A stretch of 62,246 bases of DNA from Acidobacteriaceae bacterium (GCA_003152695.1 PMAT01000053.1:1-62246), one strand, 5' to 3'; positions 7,989 to 17,291 are shown, numbered from the stretch's first letter. A program made the numbers and translations. Notes: generated from the letters alone by a model not told the origin.

Positions 7989-8978
7989 TTGGCGCTGGCC
8001 GGCACCAAAACGACGAGTACTGCTTTGACTACCCCAGTCGACGAACAAGTCTTGTTGGACGACAGTAGCACTGCGAAATCTTCCACCTTGTGGCAAACGC
8101 TCAAGCCGTTCGGCTGGCAAGGGTTGCTGCTGGTCGCGGTGTTGATTGCTCTGTACGCAGCGGTTCTGAAGCATCTGGTGGGTCAGTGGTACAACGATGC
8201 CGACTATTCTCACGGATTTCTGGTTCCCTTACTGGCGCTTTACTTGATCTGGCAGAGGCGGGAAAAGTTGGGCCGGATTGTGCGCCGCCCGTCGCCGTGG
8301 GGAATGTTAGTCGTTTTGTTGTCCCTCGGACTGCTATTTCTCGGAAGCTTGGGGGCGGAACTTTTCCTGGCACGGATCTCGATACTGGGCACCATCTGCG
8401 GGCTGATCGTCTATTTTTGCGGTGGCCCACTGCTGCGCGCTATGGCTTTCCCGTTAGCGTTTTTGCTGTTTGCGATTCCCATGCCGGCTCTGATCTACAA
8501 CGAAATTGTTTTTCCGCTGCAATTTGTGGCCTCCAAATTCGCCACTTCGACGTTGGAGATGCTCAACCTGTTTCCCGTCATGCGTGAAGGCAACGTTCTG
8601 ATTTTGCCCAACATGACGCTGGAGGTGGTGGAGGCCTGCAGCGGTATTCGGTCGTTGATGTCGCTGCTGGCCCTGGCTGCCGGCTACGGGTATCTAGCCG
8701 AGCGCAGCACCGCGGTGCGCTGGCTGTTGTTCCTGGCCATGGTTCCCCTGGCCATTATCAGCAACGGGACCCGAGTCATGATAACGGCTTTGATGGCAAA
8801 CTACATGGGGCCCCGCGCGGCCGAAGGATTCATGCATGAGTTTTCGGGTTGGGTGATTTTCGTAGTGGCCACGGTGTTATTTTTAGGGTTGCACAGCTTG
8901 ACGATTGTGGTGCGCAAGAAACTGGGATGGCTGCCAAAAGATGGAAGCCCCCTTGCAAAGGCTAAGGTCAGTCAATGA
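7989..8978 (+). CDS. exosortase (XrtA/EpsH-like)
   Basis: This 329-aa polytopic membrane protein has the three exosortase signatures: the catalytic cysteine in EACSGIRS (C217), the arginine in NGTRVMI (R262) and the histidine in FMHEFSGW (H283). Such enzymes act as transpeptidase-like sorting proteases on C-terminal PEP-CTERM tails at the inner membrane. A PEP-CTERM substrate is present at 32792-33442. The TTG start follows GGGAG at a workable distance; no ATG fits as well. The next gene, EpsI, overlaps by ATGA. Which exosortase subtype it is cannot be fixed from the sequence alone. Confidence 0.9.
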   Translation: MALAGTKTTSTALTTPVDEQVLLDDSSTAKSSTLWQTLKPFGWQGLLLVAVLIALYAAVLKHLVGQWYNDADYSHGFLVPLLALYLIWQRREKLGRIVRRPSPWGMLVVLLSLGLLFLGSLGAELFLARISILGTICGLIVYFCGGPLLRAMAFPLAFLLFAIPMPALIYNEIVFPLQFVASKFATSTLEMLNLFPVMREGNVLILPNMTLEVVEACSGIRSLMSLLALAAGYGYLAERSTAVRWLLFLAMVPLAIISNGTRVMITALMANYMGPRAAEGFMHEFSGWVIFVVATVLFLGLHSLTIVVRKKLGWLPKDGSPLAKAKVSQ

Positions 8979-9616
8979 AATCCGGTATCCGCTATTGGCT
9001 CATAATCGCCGTGTTAGTGGGAGCGACAACCGCGATGGCTTATCTGTCAAAAAGAGAATCCACTCCCCCCGCCAAGCCGCTTGCCGAATTTCCCGCCCAG
9101 GTCGCGGGATACAACAAGGCCGCCGATTGGCCACTTGACCAGGCAACTTTGGATTTGCTGGGCGTGACCGACTATCTCAACCGTGGTTATGCCTCCAAGT
9201 CGGAAGGCTTAATCACCTTGTACATTGGGTATTTCCGCAGTCAGCGCACCGGCGCCTCCATCCACTCTCCCAAGAACTGCCTGCCGGGGTCGGGATGGAC
9301 GCCGATGACGGCGACCGTCTATCAACTTCCGCTTGACGACGGGCGTAAGGTGCCCGTTAATCTTTACATCGTCCGCAAGGATTTGGACGAACAACTCGTG
9401 TTGTATTGGTACCAGGCGCACGGCCGCGTAGTGGCCAGCGAATACTGGGGTAAGTTTTATTTGGTGTACGACGCGATGCGCTTGAACCGCACTGACGCCG
9501 CTCTGGTCCGTATCACCACTCCGATCTACCAGGGTGATGAGGAGCAGGCGCGCACGCGGGCGCTGGCATTCGCAAAACAGATTACAACTGACGTCGATCA
9601 GATCATTCCTCGGTGA
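8975..9616 (+). CDS. epsI: EpsI family exosortase-associated protein
   Basis: The 213-aa protein has an N-terminal signal anchor (residues about 5-25) followed by an EpsI domain, recognised by the stretch with SQRTGASIHSPKNCLPGSGW and a Cys at its core. EpsI domains are found as separate proteins or fused to the C-terminus of exosortases and are linked to exopolysaccharide export. The ATG overlaps the exosortase stop by four bases, so the pair is one transcription unit. The TPR gene follows after 13 bases. Confidence 0.88.
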   Translation: MKSGIRYWLIIAVLVGATTAMAYLSKRESTPPAKPLAEFPAQVAGYNKAADWPLDQATLDLLGVTDYLNRGYASKSEGLITLYIGYFRSQRTGASIHSPKNCLPGSGWTPMTATVYQLPLDDGRKVPVNLYIVRKDLDEQLVLYWYQAHGRVVASEYWGKFYLVYDAMRLNRTDAALVRITTPIYQGDEEQARTRALAFAKQITTDVDQIIPR

Positions 9617-9629
9617 CCCAGGAGAAGGC

Positions 9630-11918
9630 ATGCGTAACCGCTACATCGGTTTTGTGGTAATGGCTGTACTGTCAATCGTTTTCGTGGGTTGCACTCGTAA
9701 CCCGGAAACTGCCAAGCGCAAGTACGTAGAGAGTGGCATGAAGTATATGGAGCAGAAGAAGTACGATTCTGCCGTGATTCAATTCAAGAAAGCCTTGCAA
9801 GTTGATCCACGATATGCCGAAGCCCATTACCAGTTGGGAACTGCTCAACTGGACTTGCAGCACTATCAGGACGGTTACAAAGAGCTGAGCGAGGCCGTTG
9901 ACCTTGACCCCAAGCACATCAAGGCGCGTCTCGAACTGGGAAACCTGTACCTGGCCGCCCATCAGGCCGATAAGGCGGAGGAGCAGGCCCGCCATGTAAT
10001 TGAGCTTGACCCCAACAATGCGGACGCATTGGTCCTGCTGGGCAATGCCCTGACGGCCGAGAAGCAGCCACAGGACGCCGTTGACGCCTACACGAAGGCG
10101 ATCTCCGTGAAGCCAGATGACGCTGAGGCATACCTCCATCGAGGGATGTTGTACGGCTTTATGAAGCAGGACGCTTCCGCCGAACAGGACATGCGCAAAG
10201 CCATCAGCCTGGATCCGCAAAAGCTGTCGGCCTACGCCAACCTCGCCGGCTTCTACTTTTACAAGAAGGACACCAAGAAGGCGGAAGAAGTGTACCGGCT
10301 AGCGATCCAGAATAATCCGGACTCGCCAGCTCCCTACCTGCGCCTTTCAGGCCTGCTGTTGCATGAAGACCGCAAAGCGGAGAGCGAGCAGATCATTCAG
10401 CAGTTGCGCGACAAGCAGCCGACCTCGGCGGAAGTCGCCACCTCGGTGGGTGACTACTATGCGGCTTTGAGAAATCCTGACGCCGCCCTCAAGGAGTACC
10501 AGCGCGGGCTGAACTATGACCCCAAGAACCAGGAGTTGCAAATGCGGGTGCTGGAGACCTTGCTCAGTACCGGCAAGATTGACGATGCCAACAAAATGGC
10601 GGACAGCATGCTGAAAGACAGGCCGGGCGACATCATAGCGCGCATTACCCACGCGCGTATGCTGGCCATTAAGGGAAACAGCGCCGAGGCCATCACTTCA
10701 CTGCGTGACGTCATCCACGACGCTCCCGAAAATGCCCAGGCGCACTTCATTCTGGGACAGGTGCTACGCCAAACCGGCGATCTGCCCGCGGCCAAAAGCG
10801 AGTTGCAAGAATGCGCCAAGCAGATGTCCTTTAAGCATCAGCCGGACAACCCGATGGTCCTCAGGGCGCTGGCGGAAACCTATCGTGACTCGCACGATTA
10901 CGATACGGCCAGAGAATACGCAGCGCGTTTGCTAAAGCTGAATGAAAACAATCCTGACGCCCATTTCCTAAACGCAACCATCGATATTGGCGCCAGGGAG
11001 TATCCTGCCGCTCTCGATGAATTGAAGGAAGTGCAGAAGGCCGCGCCCAACGATCCGATGGTCCACCTCAACATGGCATTCGCCTACGCGGGGCAGAAGA
11101 AACTTGCTGAGGCGGAGCGCGAATTCCAAGCTGCCCTGAAGGCGTACCCGACATTTGACACGGCCTGGGCCGACTACGTCGCTTTGATGTTTGCCACCAA
11201 CCAGCCGGCCAAGGCGCTGGCATTGGCCAACCAGTACGTCACCGCCAATCCTAACCGGGCTTCCGCGCACTTCCTGTACGGTTCCGCCCTGGCGACGACC
11301 AGAAAGTACGAACCTGCCATGGCAGAATTCCAGAAGGTGCTTCAAATTGAGCCTAAGTCGACGATGGCTTACGTCCGCCTGGCCCAACTTGATCTGTTGA
11401 AGGGACAACCCGACGCAGCTCTGGATTACTACCAGAAGGCACTCGCACTGGAGCCTACCTCGCCTACGGTGAATACCGCGATTGGCGATGTTTATCTGAG
11501 CAAAGGCGACTTGAAGTCGGCAGGCAAATACTTTCAGACGGCTTTAGCGCAGAACTCTCGTGACCCGGTCGCCGCTAACAATCTGGCATGGGTTTATGCC
11601 GTTCAGGGCGAAAACCTTGACATGGCGCTCAGCTTGGCGACGCAGGCGAAACAGACCGCCCCCGATATGACCGCGGTCAGTGACACCCTCGCCTGGATCC
11701 AGTACAAGAAAGGCAATTATCGCGTCTCCATCTCGCTGGCCGAAGATGCGGTCAAAAAGGAGCCGGAGAAGGCTGACTACCGCTACCACTTGGGAATGGC
11801 CCTCAACGGAGCTGGAGAAAGAAGCCGCGCCAAGACTGAGTTGCAGAAGGCACTGCAGTTGAACCTTAAGGGCACGGACGCGCAGGACGCACAGAAAACT
11901 TTGGCGTCTCTGCAATAG
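9630..11918 (+). CDS. TPR-repeat lipoprotein-like protein of the PEP-CTERM system (PrsT-like)
   Basis: The 762-aa protein begins with a signal sequence ending in VFVGC, a weak lipobox, then runs almost entirely as tetratricopeptide repeats with recurrent A..LG......A...Y..A....P patterns. Long TPR lipoproteins of this type (PrsT) accompany exosortases in PEP-CTERM genomes. ATG 9630 was chosen because AGGAGA sits just upstream and the longer frame would overlap epsI deeply. It is the third gene of the exosortase operon and probably scaffolds envelope assembly or export; direct function is not shown. Confidence 0.85.
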   Translation: MRNRYIGFVVMAVLSIVFVGCTRNPETAKRKYVESGMKYMEQKKYDSAVIQFKKALQVDPRYAEAHYQLGTAQLDLQHYQDGYKELSEAVDLDPKHIKARLELGNLYLAAHQADKAEEQARHVIELDPNNADALVLLGNALTAEKQPQDAVDAYTKAISVKPDDAEAYLHRGMLYGFMKQDASAEQDMRKAISLDPQKLSAYANLAGFYFYKKDTKKAEEVYRLAIQNNPDSPAPYLRLSGLLLHEDRKAESEQIIQQLRDKQPTSAEVATSVGDYYAALRNPDAALKEYQRGLNYDPKNQELQMRVLETLLSTGKIDDANKMADSMLKDRPGDIIARITHARMLAIKGNSAEAITSLRDVIHDAPENAQAHFILGQVLRQTGDLPAAKSELQECAKQMSFKHQPDNPMVLRALAETYRDSHDYDTAREYAARLLKLNENNPDAHFLNATIDIGAREYPAALDELKEVQKAAPNDPMVHLNMAFAYAGQKKLAEAEREFQAALKAYPTFDTAWADYVALMFATNQPAKALALANQYVTANPNRASAHFLYGSALATTRKYEPAMAEFQKVLQIEPKSTMAYVRLAQLDLLKGQPDAALDYYQKALALEPTSPTVNTAIGDVYLSKGDLKSAGKYFQTALAQNSRDPVAANNLAWVYAVQGENLDMALSLATQAKQTAPDMTAVSDTLAWIQYKKGNYRVSISLAEDAVKKEPEKADYRYHLGMALNGAGERSRAKTELQKALQLNLKGTDAQDAQKTLASLQ

Positions 11919-12362
11919 CGGTTCTGCCGATTATTGAGACCGCGCTGCTGCGCTGCCGGTTCGGGCGCCATTCCCGGCGAATTGGTGTTGGGGGTTCGCT
12001 GGCGCGGCGACGCAATGCGGCAGCGACGGAGTCTCCGGAGGGCCCCGGGCAGATTGCCGAAAGCCCTTCCGATCATGCTGGAGGGCATGAGCATTCGTGT
12101 GATTTGCGCCTTAGCGGATCATTGAAGAATTAAGCACCTCTCGGGACCGCAGCATTCCGGTACTTCCATCGTGCGTGGATATCGTCCGGCCTCAGGGCCC
12201 TCGAGATCGCGATTGGCTACCCGCTATCCCCTTGCTCTTTCTCCGATCGCGCAATACCGGGATCAATCCCCGCCTCCGAAAGGCCGCCCGCCAGGTAAAT
12301 CTTCGAGAAGTTGAATCGGTTCTGCCTTTCTGCTAATCTAACTAACTGGTTAATTAAACAAA
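11919..12362. other. intergenic region before the TetR gene
   Basis: These 444 bases hold no credible gene; the short frames here have no ribosome site or recognisable product. The last 25 bases turn AT-rich and contain the palindrome at 12339-12356, the likely control site of the downstream TetR operon. Confidence 0.5.
12339..12356. promoter_or_regulatory. predicted TetR operator
   Basis: TAACTAACTGGTTAATTA is an 18-bp imperfect palindrome with 14 matched positions. It ends six bases before the regulator's ATG, a place typical of TetR self-regulation. The site is seen; its use is inferred. Confidence 0.5.
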
Positions 12363-13148
12363 ATGGCGCTCCAAGTCTCATCCACGACCCGGCGAGGAAC
12401 TCGCCGCCAACCCGAGGCAAGCCGCCGAGCAATTCTGCAGGCGGCGCTCGTCGAATTTGCCCAGGAAGGCATTGCCGGGGCGCGCATGGACGCCATCGCA
12501 GCGGCTGCCGGCGTCAACAAGGCGCTGCTCTACTACTACTTCCGGGACAAGGAAGCGCTGTACGGTGCGGTGCTCGATGATTTTTTTGTCCGCCTGCTGG
12601 CTCGCGTCACGCAGGCTTTCGATGGGGCCGGTCCGGCCGGCGAGCGTCTGCTCAACTATGCGCGCGCGCATTTCGATTGCATCTCCGAATCTTTGCACTA
12701 CGCCCGGCTCTTCCAGGGAGAGTTGCTGAGCGCCGGCAGGGGAAAGGCGTCACACCTGACGCGGGTGGTGGAGCGATACATCCGGCCAATCTCCGTGCGA
12801 CTGATTGCGGTGTTGCAGGAGGGCATTGCCAGCGGAGAATTTCGCCAAGTGGATGCCATGCAATTCGCGCCCTCGATTGCCGGGATGATTGTTCACTATT
12901 TTGTTGTAGCACCTGTGGCGCGGACGCTTTTTGCGATAGATCCCTTCTCGCAGCAAGCCCTCCAGCAACGGCGCGCGGCCGTTCTCGATTTCATCGCGGC
13001 GGCATTGTTCGCCGACCAATCCGCCGGAGTGAAGCTGGCGGCGAAAGTGGCAAGCCGCTCTGAAGCGCAGCCAGGGGTCGCGTCGAATGTGGCTAAGACA
13101 TCCACGCGCCGTGTCAGGGTGCAAGGAAACGCAAATGAAGCCCAATAA
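12363..13148 (+). CDS. TetR/AcrR family transcriptional regulator
   Basis: The 261-aa protein has the N-terminal TetR helix-turn-helix at about residues 20-65 (RRAILQAALVEFAQEG, then the VNKALLYYYFRDKEALY recognition segment) and a C-terminal ligand domain. It lies directly before an HlyD adaptor, an ABC ATPase and a permease, with a 14-base overlap into the adaptor. It therefore probably represses its own operon through the palindrome at 12339-12356. The arrangement recalls CecR-YbhGFSR of enterobacteria, where the regulator senses toxic compounds. The ligand is unknown. A Lys/Arg-rich tail of about 35 residues is extra. Confidence 0.9.
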   Translation: MALQVSSTTRRGTRRQPEASRRAILQAALVEFAQEGIAGARMDAIAAAAGVNKALLYYYFRDKEALYGAVLDDFFVRLLARVTQAFDGAGPAGERLLNYARAHFDCISESLHYARLFQGELLSAGRGKASHLTRVVERYIRPISVRLIAVLQEGIASGEFRQVDAMQFAPSIAGMIVHYFVVAPVARTLFAIDPFSQQALQQRRAAVLDFIAAALFADQSAGVKLAAKVASRSEAQPGVASNVAKTSTRRVRVQGNANEAQ

Positions 13149-14199
13149 ATTCTTCATCTTTCTATTCGTTCTGCTGGCGATCGCGACCGGATACTACTTC
13201 TATTCCACCGATCGCACCACCGAGACCGTGCTCATCGGAATCGTGGATGCCAATCAAGTGATCGTGAGCTCCAAAGTCATGGGGCGGATTGAAAAGCTGA
13301 ATGTGGATGAGGGCTCGAAGGTCAAGGCCGGAGATCTGATCGCAGAGATCGACTCCGCCGAACTTGAGGCGCAAAAGAACGCGGCTGAAGCCATGATCCG
13401 CTCCTACGATTCGCAAGTTTCTTCTCTGCGCGCCACCGAGGCGGATACGCTGGGTGAAACCAATAGCGGCGTGGTGAATGCACGGGCGCGGCTGGCGGCG
13501 GCGAAGGCCACGCTGGTGCAGGCGGAAGCTGACCTGGCTCGGATTAAGAGCGACTCCCAACGTATGATCGCGCTGGCCCAAGCGGGTGTTGAATCCGAGC
13601 AGGACAGGGTACGGGCCGATGAGCAACTGAAAGCGCAACAAGCCGTGGTGGTGAGTGCGCAGAAGAATGTCGATGCGGCACAGGCTGACCTGATCACCGC
13701 CATTGCGCGGACCCACCAGCAGGGCGCTGCGGCCAGCAACGTGGCCGCCAACCAGGCCCAGGTGGCCAACGCGCGCGCCCAATTGGCCGAAGCCGAAACC
13801 CGCCTCGGCTATACGAGAATCTACGCCCCGGTGACGGGAACGGTTTCCGTGCGGGCCACGCGGCAGGGCGAAGTCGTGAATCCGGGAACGCCGATCGTCA
13901 CCATCATCGATTTCGGCGACACCTGGGTGCGTGCCGAGGCCCCGGAGACGGAGGCAAGCTTCGTTTCGGCGGGCGACAAACTCGCGGTGCGCCTGCCGGC
14001 GGGGAAGCCAATCGAGGGCACGGTGATCTTCAAGGCGGTGGAGAGCGACTACGCCACCCAGCGCGACGTTAGCCGTCGCAAGCGCGACATCAAGACCATT
14101 GGCCTCAAGCTGAAGGTCGATAATCCCGACGGCGCGCTGGTCCCCGGAATGACCGCCGAAGTTTTGCTTCCGCAACAACTGACGAAAGGGGCGCGATGA
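13135..14199 (+). CDS. HlyD/YbhG-type membrane fusion adaptor
   Basis: The 354-aa protein has one N-terminal membrane helix (about 6-23), a biotinyl-lipoyl half motif with VSSKVMGRIEKLNVDEGSKV, a long Ala/Gln/Glu-rich coiled coil (about 80-220) and the second lipoyl and beta-barrel part with APVTGTVSVR. It would link the inner-membrane ABC pump to an outer-membrane channel. ATG 13135 overlaps the regulator gene by 14 bases and follows AAGGA; the longer frame lacks a ribosome site. The next gene overlaps by ATGA. No TolC gene is adjacent; one is at 55477. Confidence 0.9.
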   Translation: MKPNKFFIFLFVLLAIATGYYFYSTDRTTETVLIGIVDANQVIVSSKVMGRIEKLNVDEGSKVKAGDLIAEIDSAELEAQKNAAEAMIRSYDSQVSSLRATEADTLGETNSGVVNARARLAAAKATLVQAEADLARIKSDSQRMIALAQAGVESEQDRVRADEQLKAQQAVVVSAQKNVDAAQADLITAIARTHQQGAAASNVAANQAQVANARAQLAEAETRLGYTRIYAPVTGTVSVRATRQGEVVNPGTPIVTIIDFGDTWVRAEAPETEASFVSAGDKLAVRLPAGKPIEGTVIFKAVESDYATQRDVSRRKRDIKTIGLKLKVDNPDGALVPGMTAEVLLPQQLTKGAR

Positions 14200-15248
14200 G
14201 CTGGTTCAGCCCAAGATCGAAGCCCACAGCGGCCTGCGACGCAGCGCCCAACGGCGATGCCATCGTGGTGGACCACGTCACGAAGAAGTATGGCGACTTT
14301 ATCGCCGTGGACGACGTTTCGTTCAACGTGCACCAGGGCGAAATCTTTGGATTGCTGGGACCGAATGGCGCTGGCAAGTCCACGCTCATTCGCATGATGA
14401 CCACGTTGCTGCCGCTGACCAGCGGGCGGGCGTTGATCAATGGGTTCGACGTGGCCAAGGATGCGGACTCAGCGCGGCACTGCATGGGCGTAATCCCGCA
14501 GGCGCTGACCAGCGACATCGATCTTACCGTGGAAGAAAATCTCAGTATCTACGCCAAGCTGTACGGTGTTCCCGCCGCCGATCGCAAGCGCAACATTGAT
14601 GACTTGCTGCAAACGGTGGACTTGACGAAGTGGCGGAATGCGCAGACCAAGACACTCTCTGGCGGTATGCGGCGGCGGCTGGAGATCGCCCGCGGACTGG
14701 TACACAGCCCGAAAATATTCTTTCTGGACGAACCGACAACCGGGCTCGATCCGGTGTCGCGCGTAGCGGTATGGGAGATGCTGACTGAGATCAAGAACCG
14801 GCGCGCGCTGACCATTCTGATCACGACGCATTATATGGATGAAGCTGACCGGCTTTGCGATCGCGTGGCCATCGTGGACCACGGCAAGCTGGTGGCGCTG
14901 GATTCTCCGATGGCGCTGAAAGCGAGCGTGCCGGGAACCAACGTCATTGAAGCTCAGTTCCTGAAGGCGCCGGCGAACTGGCACGAGGAATTAGGAAAGT
15001 TGGAAGACGTCACCTCGGTACAGCCGGTGGGCGCTGACATGTACCGCATTCTCAGCAGCAATGGTTCGAAGACAACCACGGAGCTGGTGGAGCTTGCGGT
15101 TCGCTCCAAAGTGGAGGTCAAGTCTCTCTCGGTCCAGAACACGACATTGGACGATGTGTTCGTGCACTACACCGGCCGGCAACTGCGCGATGAGCAGGTG
15201 AAGGCCTACAGCTTCGTGATGCCCGATCGCCCGGGGATGCGGCCATGA
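14196..15248 (+). CDS. ABC transporter ATP-binding protein
   Basis: The 350-aa ATPase has Walker A GPNGAGKST, the signature LSGGMRRRLEIARGL, Walker B IFFLDEPTTGLDP and the switch His in ITTHYMDEA. This places it with the ABC-2/DrrA exporters. The C-terminal 100 residues resemble the DrrA regulatory extension. It overlaps both neighbours by ATGA and should power efflux through the permease that follows. Substrate not evident. Confidence 0.95.
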   Translation: MSWFSPRSKPTAACDAAPNGDAIVVDHVTKKYGDFIAVDDVSFNVHQGEIFGLLGPNGAGKSTLIRMMTTLLPLTSGRALINGFDVAKDADSARHCMGVIPQALTSDIDLTVEENLSIYAKLYGVPAADRKRNIDDLLQTVDLTKWRNAQTKTLSGGMRRRLEIARGLVHSPKIFFLDEPTTGLDPVSRVAVWEMLTEIKNRRALTILITTHYMDEADRLCDRVAIVDHGKLVALDSPMALKASVPGTNVIEAQFLKAPANWHEELGKLEDVTSVQPVGADMYRILSSNGSKTTTELVELAVRSKVEVKSLSVQNTTLDDVFVHYTGRQLRDEQVKAYSFVMPDRPGMRP

Positions 15249-16360
15249 ACAGGATGTGGGCAATTGTCGAGCGCGAGTTGCGCAAGTTCTTTCGCTCGCC
15301 CGCGCTGATGCTGGTCGCCATGGTCTTTCCCCTGGTGCAGCTTATCGTGCTGGGCAACGCATTCGGCGGCAAGATCAAAGAGGCGCGGCTCGGGGTTGTC
15401 GATCAAGACCATGGTACGCAGGCGGTGAAGGTGCGCGAGGCGCTGGCGGCAGTGCAGTCCAATGCGCAGACGTTTTTTCCGGTGCCTTACGACAGCGACA
15501 AGCAGGCGATGGAAGACGTGCGCACCGGAAAGCTGGACGGCGCCATCATTATTCCGCCGGAATACTCGCGCCGCGTTTATGAGCAAAACCATCCGCGGAT
15601 TGCGCTGGTGGTGGACAACACCGACAACTTCATGAGCTCGACCCTGGAGCAGGAATTCAGCGAACTGACCACGGCGCTGAATAATCCCGATGTCGAGCCC
15701 TCGCGCATCGTGCAACAGATTACGCTCGACACGGTTGAGCTGTATCCCTACATCGAGTACATGAAATATCTGCTGCCCGGATCGATCGCGCTGGCCATGT
15801 TCGTCTCGGTCATGATCGGCGGCGGCATGTTGTACATCGACGATAAGGCGCGCGGGGTGCACGAAGGTTATCTGGTGACGCCGATCACCAAGTTCGAACT
15901 GGTGGCCGGACTGAATGTTGCGGGCGCGCTGAAGGCGATCATGGCGGGCATTGTGATCACCGTACTGGGATCGCTGCTGGCGGGATTGGGTACCGCCTTC
16001 ACGCCGCAAAACATGCTCTACGTTTTCCTGATGGTGGTGGCCACCTCGCTGGCGTTTAACACTATGATGTTCCTGCTGATGGTGCGGGTCGAGGACCCGC
16101 TGGTGCCGCGCGCCATGTTCGGAATTCTGAACACCCTGCTGTTTTTTCCCAGTGGCGCAATTTATCCCGTTAAGGCGTTCCCGGCGTGGCTTCGCGGAAT
16201 CGCCTATGTCGATCCCTTCACCTACGCGGTGCACGGCTTCAAGTCCATTCTGCTGAAGGATGCGGGCTTCGCGGCGATCCGCACGGACCTGCTATATCTG
16301 ACTGTCGCGGCGGCCATCATGATCACGATTGCTACCGCGCTGTTCAAGCGGACGCTGTAG
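15245..16360 (+). CDS. ABC-2 type permease
   Basis: The 371-aa inner-membrane protein has one N-terminal helix, a large periplasmic domain (about residues 45-175) and five C-terminal helices, the layout of YbhS/YbhR and DrrB-type ABC-2 permeases. It completes a TetR-HlyD-ATPase-permease operon. The related Ybh system has two permeases; only one is present here, so it may act as a homodimer. A 150-base gap follows before the next small gene. Confidence 0.92.
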   Translation: MNRMWAIVERELRKFFRSPALMLVAMVFPLVQLIVLGNAFGGKIKEARLGVVDQDHGTQAVKVREALAAVQSNAQTFFPVPYDSDKQAMEDVRTGKLDGAIIIPPEYSRRVYEQNHPRIALVVDNTDNFMSSTLEQEFSELTTALNNPDVEPSRIVQQITLDTVELYPYIEYMKYLLPGSIALAMFVSVMIGGGMLYIDDKARGVHEGYLVTPITKFELVAGLNVAGALKAIMAGIVITVLGSLLAGLGTAFTPQNMLYVFLMVVATSLAFNTMMFLLMVRVEDPLVPRAMFGILNTLLFFPSGAIYPVKAFPAWLRGIAYVDPFTYAVHGFKSILLKDAGFAAIRTDLLYLTVAAAIMITIATALFKRTL

Positions 16361-16511
16361 TGCGGGGCGAAGGACGGAGCGACGCTCATATCGTCTGCCT
16401 TTCTTTCTTGTGCGGCATGAACCGTGCTTAGGCGCAGGGCCAACAAATCAACGGCCCCGATTTCGGTTATTCTGTAGTCTCTTAATCAGCTTCCACTGAG
16501 AGGAACTCATC

Positions 16512-16775
16512 ATGCAAGTCTTAGAAAACTGGCATCCCCAGGGCGTTACCGTTTACATGGACGACAAGCGCTTCGTCAAGTGTGTACTGACCGATTGCAA
16601 ACTGATTTATGGCGGTGGAGACGTGACTTGGGAGAACACCCAATTCGTAAACTGCCAGCTTACCTTCGATGGCGCTGCGCAACGCACCGTCGCCTACCTG
16701 CAGAACTTCGGCTTGATGAAGCCGCCAGTGACTAACGCCATACCCTCCGCACAGCCAAATTCGGGAGTGAACTAG
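16512..16775 (+). CDS. small conserved-looking protein, 87 aa
   Basis: ATG 16512 is preceded by AGAGGAA. The 87-aa product has a regular Phe/Cys spacing (KRFVKCVLTDCKLIYGG, then TQFVNCQLTF) that recalls short pentapeptide-like or right-handed beta-helix segments, then a Pro/Ala-rich tail. No known function can be assigned. It lies alone between the ABC exporter and the arsenic operon, and its own promoter was not identified. Confidence 0.65.
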   Translation: MQVLENWHPQGVTVYMDDKRFVKCVLTDCKLIYGGGDVTWENTQFVNCQLTFDGAAQRTVAYLQNFGLMKPPVTNAIPSAQPNSGVN

Positions 16776-16878
16776 CTTTCAGCAATCAGCCGTCAGCATT
16801 CAGCCAAACCAGTCGCCAGGAACCTTTGCTGGCGGAACTCGACAGAATTGTAAGAGCAACCCTTCCTAATCTTGCGGC

Positions 16879-16907
16879 TTGACAACGCCTATATATTTCG
16901 ATAATAG
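16879..16907 (+). promoter_or_regulatory. sigma-70 promoter of the arsenic operon
   Basis: A consensus TTGACA (16879-16884) and TAATAG (16902-16907) are 17 bases apart, about 28 bases ahead of the arsR start. The operator at 16892-16917 covers the -10 box. Confidence 0.7.
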
Positions 16908-16917
16908 TAGAAATATA
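16892..16917. promoter_or_regulatory. predicted ArsR operator
   Basis: Perfect 8-bp arms TATATTTC and GAAATATA flank a 10-base spacer that contains the -10 hexamer. Binding of ArsR there would block RNA polymerase until arsenite or a related metalloid is bound. The palindrome is seen; the binding is inferred from ArsR family behaviour. Confidence 0.65.
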
Positions 16918-16934
16918 GAGGGAGAGCGGGTCCA

Positions 16935-17282
16935 GTGCCCAAGAAACAGGATCCCGAAAAACTTATCCGCTACGCCGACATGCTCTCGGCGATGGGGACC
17001 GAACCCCGCCTGCGCATCATGCAATTGTTGTTGTCGGCGCATCCCGAAGGACTGGTGGTCGGCGAAATTGGTGACGAGTTGGATATTCCGAGTTCGACGC
17101 TGTCGCACCATCTCGACAAGCTGAAGAACGAAGACCTGGTGAAGGTGCGCCGCGAAGGGACCTTTCTCTGGTACACGGCGAATGCGGAAGCTCTGCAAGA
17201 GCTGCTGGGCTTTCTCTACGCCGAATGCTGCACGCGCAACAAAGCGGTCAAACCGGAAAACATCATCACGATATGCAAATAG
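16935..17282 (+). CDS. arsR: ArsR/SmtB family metalloid-responsive repressor
   Basis: The 115-aa protein is a winged helix-turn-helix repressor with the ArsR recognition segment SSTLSHHLDKLKNEDLV (about 53-69). A vicinal cysteine pair lies near the C-terminus (C98, C99) with another cysteine at 114. In this family such cysteines bind As(III) and release DNA, although the classical alpha-3 ELCVCDL motif is absent, so this looks like a C-terminal-site subtype. The GTG start at 16935 follows GGAGAG. It leads an operon with arsM, arsC and acr3 and has a palindrome over its promoter. Confidence 0.92.
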   Translation: MPKKQDPEKLIRYADMLSAMGTEPRLRIMQLLLSAHPEGLVVGEIGDELDIPSSTLSHHLDKLKNEDLVKVRREGTFLWYTANAEALQELLGFLYAECCTRNKAVKPENIITICK

Positions 17283-17291
17283 GAGAACATC

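Noticed and set aside
9534-9629. N-terminal extension of the TPR gene into epsI
   Set aside because: The ATG at 9630 has AGGAGA directly upstream and begins a proper signal sequence; the extension is an epsI shadow.
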